From Polyangiaceae bacterium (GTDB lineage Bacteria; Myxococcota_A; Polyangia; Polyangiales; Polyangiaceae), in the NCBI GenBank assembly GCA_041389725.1, contig JAWKRG010000010.1:186001-250000 (forward strand): 64,000 nucleotides of DNA, in the 5' to 3' direction. The position numbers were made by a program, and so were the translations under genes. Positions 59,459 to 64,000 of the stretch are shown piece by piece. Below the pieces are notes generated by a model. That model had not been told where the DNA came from and did not search any database. It saw only the letters and a program-made list of their open reading frames with translations. The first letter of the stretch is position 1. The number at the start of each line of letters is the position of its first letter.

Positions 59459-60271
59459 ATGCTTGGTCGTGTCTTGATCGTCGCGGGTTCCGATTCTGGA
59501 GGAGGCGCCGGGCTCCAAGCCGACGTCAAGACCATCACCATGCTCGGGGCCTACGCTGCTACCGCGGTGACGGCCCTCACGGTGCAGAACACCCACGGCG
59601 TGAAGGACGTGATGCCCGTGCCGCCCGCCTTCGTCGCGGCGCAAATGGCTGCAGTGCTGGACGACATCGGCGCGGACGCGATCAAGCTGGGCATGCTCGG
59701 CAGCGCCGAGGTGATCGATGCGGTGGTGCGCTGTCTCGAACGCAAAGCGCGGAGTATCCCCGTGGTGGTCGACCCCGTCATGGTCGCCAAAGGCGGAGCA
59801 CCGTTGCTCGCCGCGGACGCGGTCAGCGCCGTGAAGCTGAGGTTGGTGCCCCTGGCCGCCGTGATCACTCCCAACGTGCCCGAGGCCGAAGCGCTGACGG
59901 GGCTCTCGATTCGTTCCGTGGACGACCTGGGGCGAGCTGCCGACCATCTGCTGGCGCTGGGTGCGGGGGCGGTATTGATGAAAGGCGGCCACTTGGAGGG
60001 AGAGCAGGTGGTCGACATTCTGCGCACGGCAGATGGCGAGCAAGTCGTGCTGGAAGCGGAGCGGGCCAATACTCGCCACACCCACGGAACTGGATGCACG
60101 TTGGCTTCGGCGGTTGCCGCGGGGATTGCCGACGGCTTGCGCTTGGCCGACGCCGTCGTGCGCGCCCACGACTACGTGCAGAACGCCATTCGCCGTGCGC
60201 CGGGACTCGGCGGCGGTCACGGACCCTTGCATCACGGTCATCCCCTCGACGTGCCGCGGAGGGAAGCGTGA
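59459..60271 (+). CDS. thiD: Hydroxymethylpyrimidine/phosphomethylpyrimidine kinase
   Basis: 270 residues from the ATG at 59459. The ribokinase-like enzyme of thiamine synthesis phosphorylates HMP and HMP-P. Motifs are A-G-S-D-S-G-G-G-A-G-L-Q-A-D, then V-D-P-V-M-V-A-K, T-P-N-V-P-E-A, and the catalytic G-T-G-C-T-L-A-S. A TATATC hexamer 9 nt before the ATG may be a -10. No other thiamine gene is nearby. Its stop overlaps the next gene by 4 bases. An alternative start in the same frame at 59423 would add a 12-residue leader. Confidence 0.94.
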   Translation: MLGRVLIVAGSDSGGGAGLQADVKTITMLGAYAATAVTALTVQNTHGVKDVMPVPPAFVAAQMAAVLDDIGADAIKLGMLGSAEVIDAVVRCLERKARSIPVVVDPVMVAKGGAPLLAADAVSAVKLRLVPLAAVITPNVPEAEALTGLSIRSVDDLGRAADHLLALGAGAVLMKGGHLEGEQVVDILRTADGEQVVLEAERANTRHTHGTGCTLASAVAAGIADGLRLADAVVRAHDYVQNAIRRAPGLGGGHGPLHHGHPLDVPRREA

Positions 60272-61194
60272 CGACGGCATCTCGCATCCCGCCGCCGCCC
60301 GACGTGCCCGACAATCAGCGCGCCGTCGGCGAGACACCGCTTCGCTTCGAGGACTTGGCGCAAGACGGACGCTTGCGATTGGAGGGGGTGTGGCCGCCGA
60401 TTGGGCCAATTCTCTGGGGGAAGATGGACATCGCGGCATCGCTAGCGCGGTTGGGGCGCAGCGGAGTGCGCGCGGTCCTCACCTACGTTGCCCTGGAAGG
60501 AACCGACGAACCGCTCAGCGTGAGAAATCGTATCCGTACCGAAGTGCGCTATCGACTGGGGCACACCGTCGACGCTTCTGGCGCCGTCAACCGCCTCACC
60601 TTCGACACGTGGCTTACGCTCAGTGGGCCGCGCGGCGAGCCGAACGCGCCGGGTTTGCCCTCGGATGGCCCGGAAGTGATCGCGGCGCGCGCATACGGCC
60701 AGCATGTGCTCACCAAACCCGCCGCGCCACCGGGGCAGCACCGGGTGTTGGCGCTCGACGACGAGGCGCTGCCCGCGGTCCCTCCCCATCAGTCGCAGTG
60801 GGTTGCGCCCTTCGGATTGCTCGAGCTGCCTGTCGGCGCGACGGCGCTGACGCCAAGTCCCGTTCTCGAGCGACAGCCCGTGGTGTTTGGCCTTTCCCAC
60901 ACGGACGGCAACCAGCACGTGAACTTTCTCGCCTACCCGCGGCTTGCGGAGGAGGCGGCGCTCCGGCGCTTCGACGCTTTGGGCAAGAGCGCGCGGGTCC
61001 TGGCCCGGCGCAGCGAGGTCGGCTACCGCAAGCCGTGTTTTGCAGGGCAGCGCGCCTGGCTTGCCCTCCGCCCCTTCGAATTGGAGGGACGCTTGGGGGC
61101 AGTGGTCTCCTTCCACCCCGCGCCCGACATCGATGCGGCCAGCGGTCTGCCCGCGGCCGCCGCGTCGTGTATCGCGCGGCTCGTTTTCGGTTGA
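60268..61194 (+). CDS. Hotdog-fold thioesterase-like protein
   Basis: 308 residues from the GTG at 60268, overlapping the thiD stop (GTGA). The C-terminal half has the hotdog pattern L-S-H-T-D-G-N-Q-H-V-N-F-L-A-Y-P-R, close to the 4-hydroxybenzoyl-CoA/acyl-ACP thioesterase signature D-x-x-x-H-V-N-x-x-x-Y. A second, weaker hotdog unit may fill the N-terminal half (RNRIRTEVRYRLGHTVDASG), so a double-hotdog protein is plausible. The expected reaction is hydrolysis of an acyl thioester. The reason for coupling to thiD is unknown. Confidence 0.62.
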   Translation: MTTASRIPPPPDVPDNQRAVGETPLRFEDLAQDGRLRLEGVWPPIGPILWGKMDIAASLARLGRSGVRAVLTYVALEGTDEPLSVRNRIRTEVRYRLGHTVDASGAVNRLTFDTWLTLSGPRGEPNAPGLPSDGPEVIAARAYGQHVLTKPAAPPGQHRVLALDDEALPAVPPHQSQWVAPFGLLELPVGATALTPSPVLERQPVVFGLSHTDGNQHVNFLAYPRLAEEAALRRFDALGKSARVLARRSEVGYRKPCFAGQRAWLALRPFELEGRLGAVVSFHPAPDIDAASGLPAAAASCIARLVFG

Positions 61195-61212
61195 GCCAAA
61201 GAAGGCGTCAGC

Positions 61213-61608
61213 ATGTCGGGTCCAAGCTGCGTGTGGTCCTTACGCCGGGGTTTCAGCACGTTGCGCGGCATCGTCGCCTGGGCTTGTGTCAGTGGCTTCA
61301 TCGCCTGCACGCACTTTCCCGAAGGCAACGCCACGCCCGGCGCCCGTCCGCCGCCCAAGCCCGGTAGCAGCATCTCCCACACGCAGATGTGCCGCTGCAT
61401 CGCCTGTCTGGATCCGGCATGCTGCACTCGCGAGGCGGAAGGCGAGCAGACCGAGAGTTGTCGCGAGGTCGACGGCCAGATCCAATGCGGTCTGAAGATG
61501 AAGAGCTGCGGGCGCTGCCAGGAAGTCGTGTGGCGCATCTCGCTCAGCGAGAGCTGTGCCGCGTCGCAGCCCAAAGACTGCTGCAAGAAGGTCGCTGCCA
61601 GGCGCTGA
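61213..61608 (+). CDS. Small Cys-rich lipoprotein
   Basis: 131 residues, preceded by A-A-G-A-A-G-G. The signal ends at S-G-F-I-A-C. The mature part has twelve Cys, with spacings like C-R-C-I-A-C and D-P-A-C-C-T, then C-G-R-C and D-C-C-K-K, consistent with a disulfide- or metal-stabilised domain. No family is recognised. It follows the hotdog gene by 18 bases and may be co-transcribed. Confidence 0.65.
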   Translation: MSGPSCVWSLRRGFSTLRGIVAWACVSGFIACTHFPEGNATPGARPPPKPGSSISHTQMCRCIACLDPACCTREAEGEQTESCREVDGQIQCGLKMKSCGRCQEVVWRISLSESCAASQPKDCCKKVAARR

Positions 61609-61669
61609 GCTACGCCATTGCGCCGCCTCGTCGTGTCGCGTATGCCTCGGGCTCGCTGAGGAGGCATAG

Positions 61670-63223
<1,554 letters not shown>

Positions 63224-63225
63224 CC

Positions 63226-63255
63226 CGGGCCGTCGCCGCCGAGCGTCTGGGCCCG
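63226..63255. terminator. Hairpin between convergent genes
   Basis: CGGGCC (63226-63231) pairs with GGCCCG (63250-63255) around an 18-nt loop just after the boxD-like stop. The converging hydrolase gene ends at 63267. Weak evidence, position-based. Confidence 0.35.
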
Positions 63256-63266
63256 TGGTCCGGACC

Positions 63267-64000
63267 TCAGCGACAGAAATCCGCCAGGAGCGCCGCGGTG
63301 CGTTCGGGTTGCTCGGTCGGGAAGTCGTGTCCCGCGCCGGGCAACACCTTCAGCTGCGCCGACGGGATGCGCTCCACCAAGTCTTCGGAACAGCTGGGTG
63401 GGATCAGGCGGTCGACGTCGCCAGTGATGGCAAGCACGGGCATCTTCAATTTGGGCAGGTGGGCCGTGGCGTCATGGCGAGCGGCGGCCAGCAGCTGCCC
63501 CATCACGCCTGCGCGCGTGGGCGGTTCGCGTCGCGCGAGCTCTGCCCAGCGCTGAGGCACCTCGGGGTGCTTCGCCAAGAAGCCGCGGCTCAAGATCAAT
63601 GGCGCGGTCTGCACTACGGCGTGCTCTGGCGACAGACGCATTGCGCCTACCAGGGACGCCACCGCATTCACAGGCAGCCGCGGTGCGCTGCGTCCCGCGC
63701 GCGTACAGCCAAGGACCAGCGTGCGAACGCGCGCGGGGTGCCGCACTGCCAGCTGTTGCACGATCATTCCCCCCAACGACACGCCGAAGACGTGGGCGGA
63801 ATCGATCCCCGTGGCGTCGAGTACGGCCGCTGCATCGTCGGCCATCGCCGCCGTGCTGTAGGGCGGAATGGGCACGCTGCTGCGACCGATGCCGCGGTTG
63901 TCGAACACGACCACGCGAAAGTGAGCGGCGAGGGCGTCGACGATGCTGCCCCAGTGCCGGGCGGTACGCGCCAGTCCTCTCACCATCAGCAGCGGCGGCG
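63267..64000 (-). CDS. Alpha/beta hydrolase, 5' end outside window
   Basis: At least 244 residues; the frame continues open through the window edge (P-P-L-L-M-V-R-G-L before the first visible Met), so the start lies outside. The oxyanion segment is R-G-L-A-R-T in place of the usual H-G. The nucleophile elbow is G-V-S-L-G-G, the acid lies in I-T-G-D-V-D-R, and the His in G-A-G-H-D-F. It resembles the carboxylesterase/3-oxoadipate enol-lactonase-like group. The neighbouring boxD-like gene is convergent. Substrate unknown. Confidence 0.85.
   Translation of the reverse strand, partial: PPLLMVRGLARTARHWGSIVDALAAHFRVVVFDNRGIGRSSVPIPPYSTAAMADDAAAVLDATGIDSAHVFGVSLGGMIVQQLAVRHPARVRTLVLGCTRAGRSAPRLPVNAVASLVGAMRLSPEHAVVQTAPLILSRGFLAKHPEVPQRWAELARREPPTRAGVMGQLLAAARHDATAHLPKLKMPVLAITGDVDRLIPPSCSEDLVERIPSAQLKVLPGAGHDFPTEQPERTAALLADFCR

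Noticed and set aside
59320..60267. Long plus-strand open frame upstream of the hotdog gene
   Set aside because: It is an Arg-rich shadow of the RND end and thiD in another frame. The real gene starts at the GTG at 60268.

Overview
This window reads as chromosomal DNA from a high-GC, large-genome myxobacterium, most likely a member of the Polyangia/Sorangiineae. The evidence is indirect: gene content is dominated by small secreted lipoproteins with Cys-rich or Asp/Ala-rich linkers, PEGA/TPR proteins, Pknb-type Ser/Thr kinases with HRDVSPxN loops, an NPCBM lipoprotein, a formylglycine-enzyme-like lipoprotein and a 2,436-residue TPR protein. No rRNA, plasmid, phage, CRISPR or recognisable antiphage system is present.

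Layout. 1-3373 (minus): overlapping genes for a two-domain CDP-alcohol phosphatidyltransferase, an outer-membrane barrel protein and a YceI-like lipoprotein. 3461-4795: threonine synthase, then a repeat-rich convergent intergenic region. 4960-16517: a PEGA protein, the giant TPR protein, a carboxypeptidase-regulatory-like lipoprotein and a sensorless hybrid histidine kinase. 16683-18368 (minus): a bacterial voltage-gated cation channel and a HAD phosphatase. 18550-20190: tRNA-Leu(GAG) followed by a tandem array in which the last 19 nt of that tRNA are repeated at about 148-bp intervals. 20190-21746: a degraded stretch with a possible truncated lipoprotein, a small membrane protein, a frameshifted prepilin-peptidase-like remnant and a long palindrome. 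21746-33807: thioredoxin-like lipoprotein, PilT-type ATPase, orphan lipoproteins, a short-chain dehydrogenase, an alpha/beta hydrolase, an alpha-toroid/GGDEF fusion and an extensin-like secreted enzyme. 33849-39874: YebC, then an mpg-coaBC-CPBP protease operon divergent from a Ser/Thr kinase. 39955-43452: feoAB with a Fur-type box, and a second kinase. 43533-54991: lipoproteins, a His/Cys-dyad protein, polysaccharide deacetylase, tRNA-Leu(TAA), an NlpC/P60-like enzyme, an NPCBM lipoprotein, a GT-C membrane protein, a CBS protein and a PEBP-family protein. 55047-64000: an RND efflux pair, thiD coupled to a hotdog-fold gene, a Cys-rich lipoprotein, a BoxD-like aldehyde dehydrogenase and a partial hydrolase.

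Most genes stand alone or in short overlapping pairs, so the window is mainly housekeeping plus envelope functions rather than one pathway. Several plus-strand genes have a TANNNT hexamer 7-10 nt before the start codon and no Shine-Dalgarno sequence, which suggests leaderless transcripts. The most unusual feature is the tRNA-Leu 3'-end array. It resembles in design the E. coli tyrT/rtT repeat region but is longer and mosaic.
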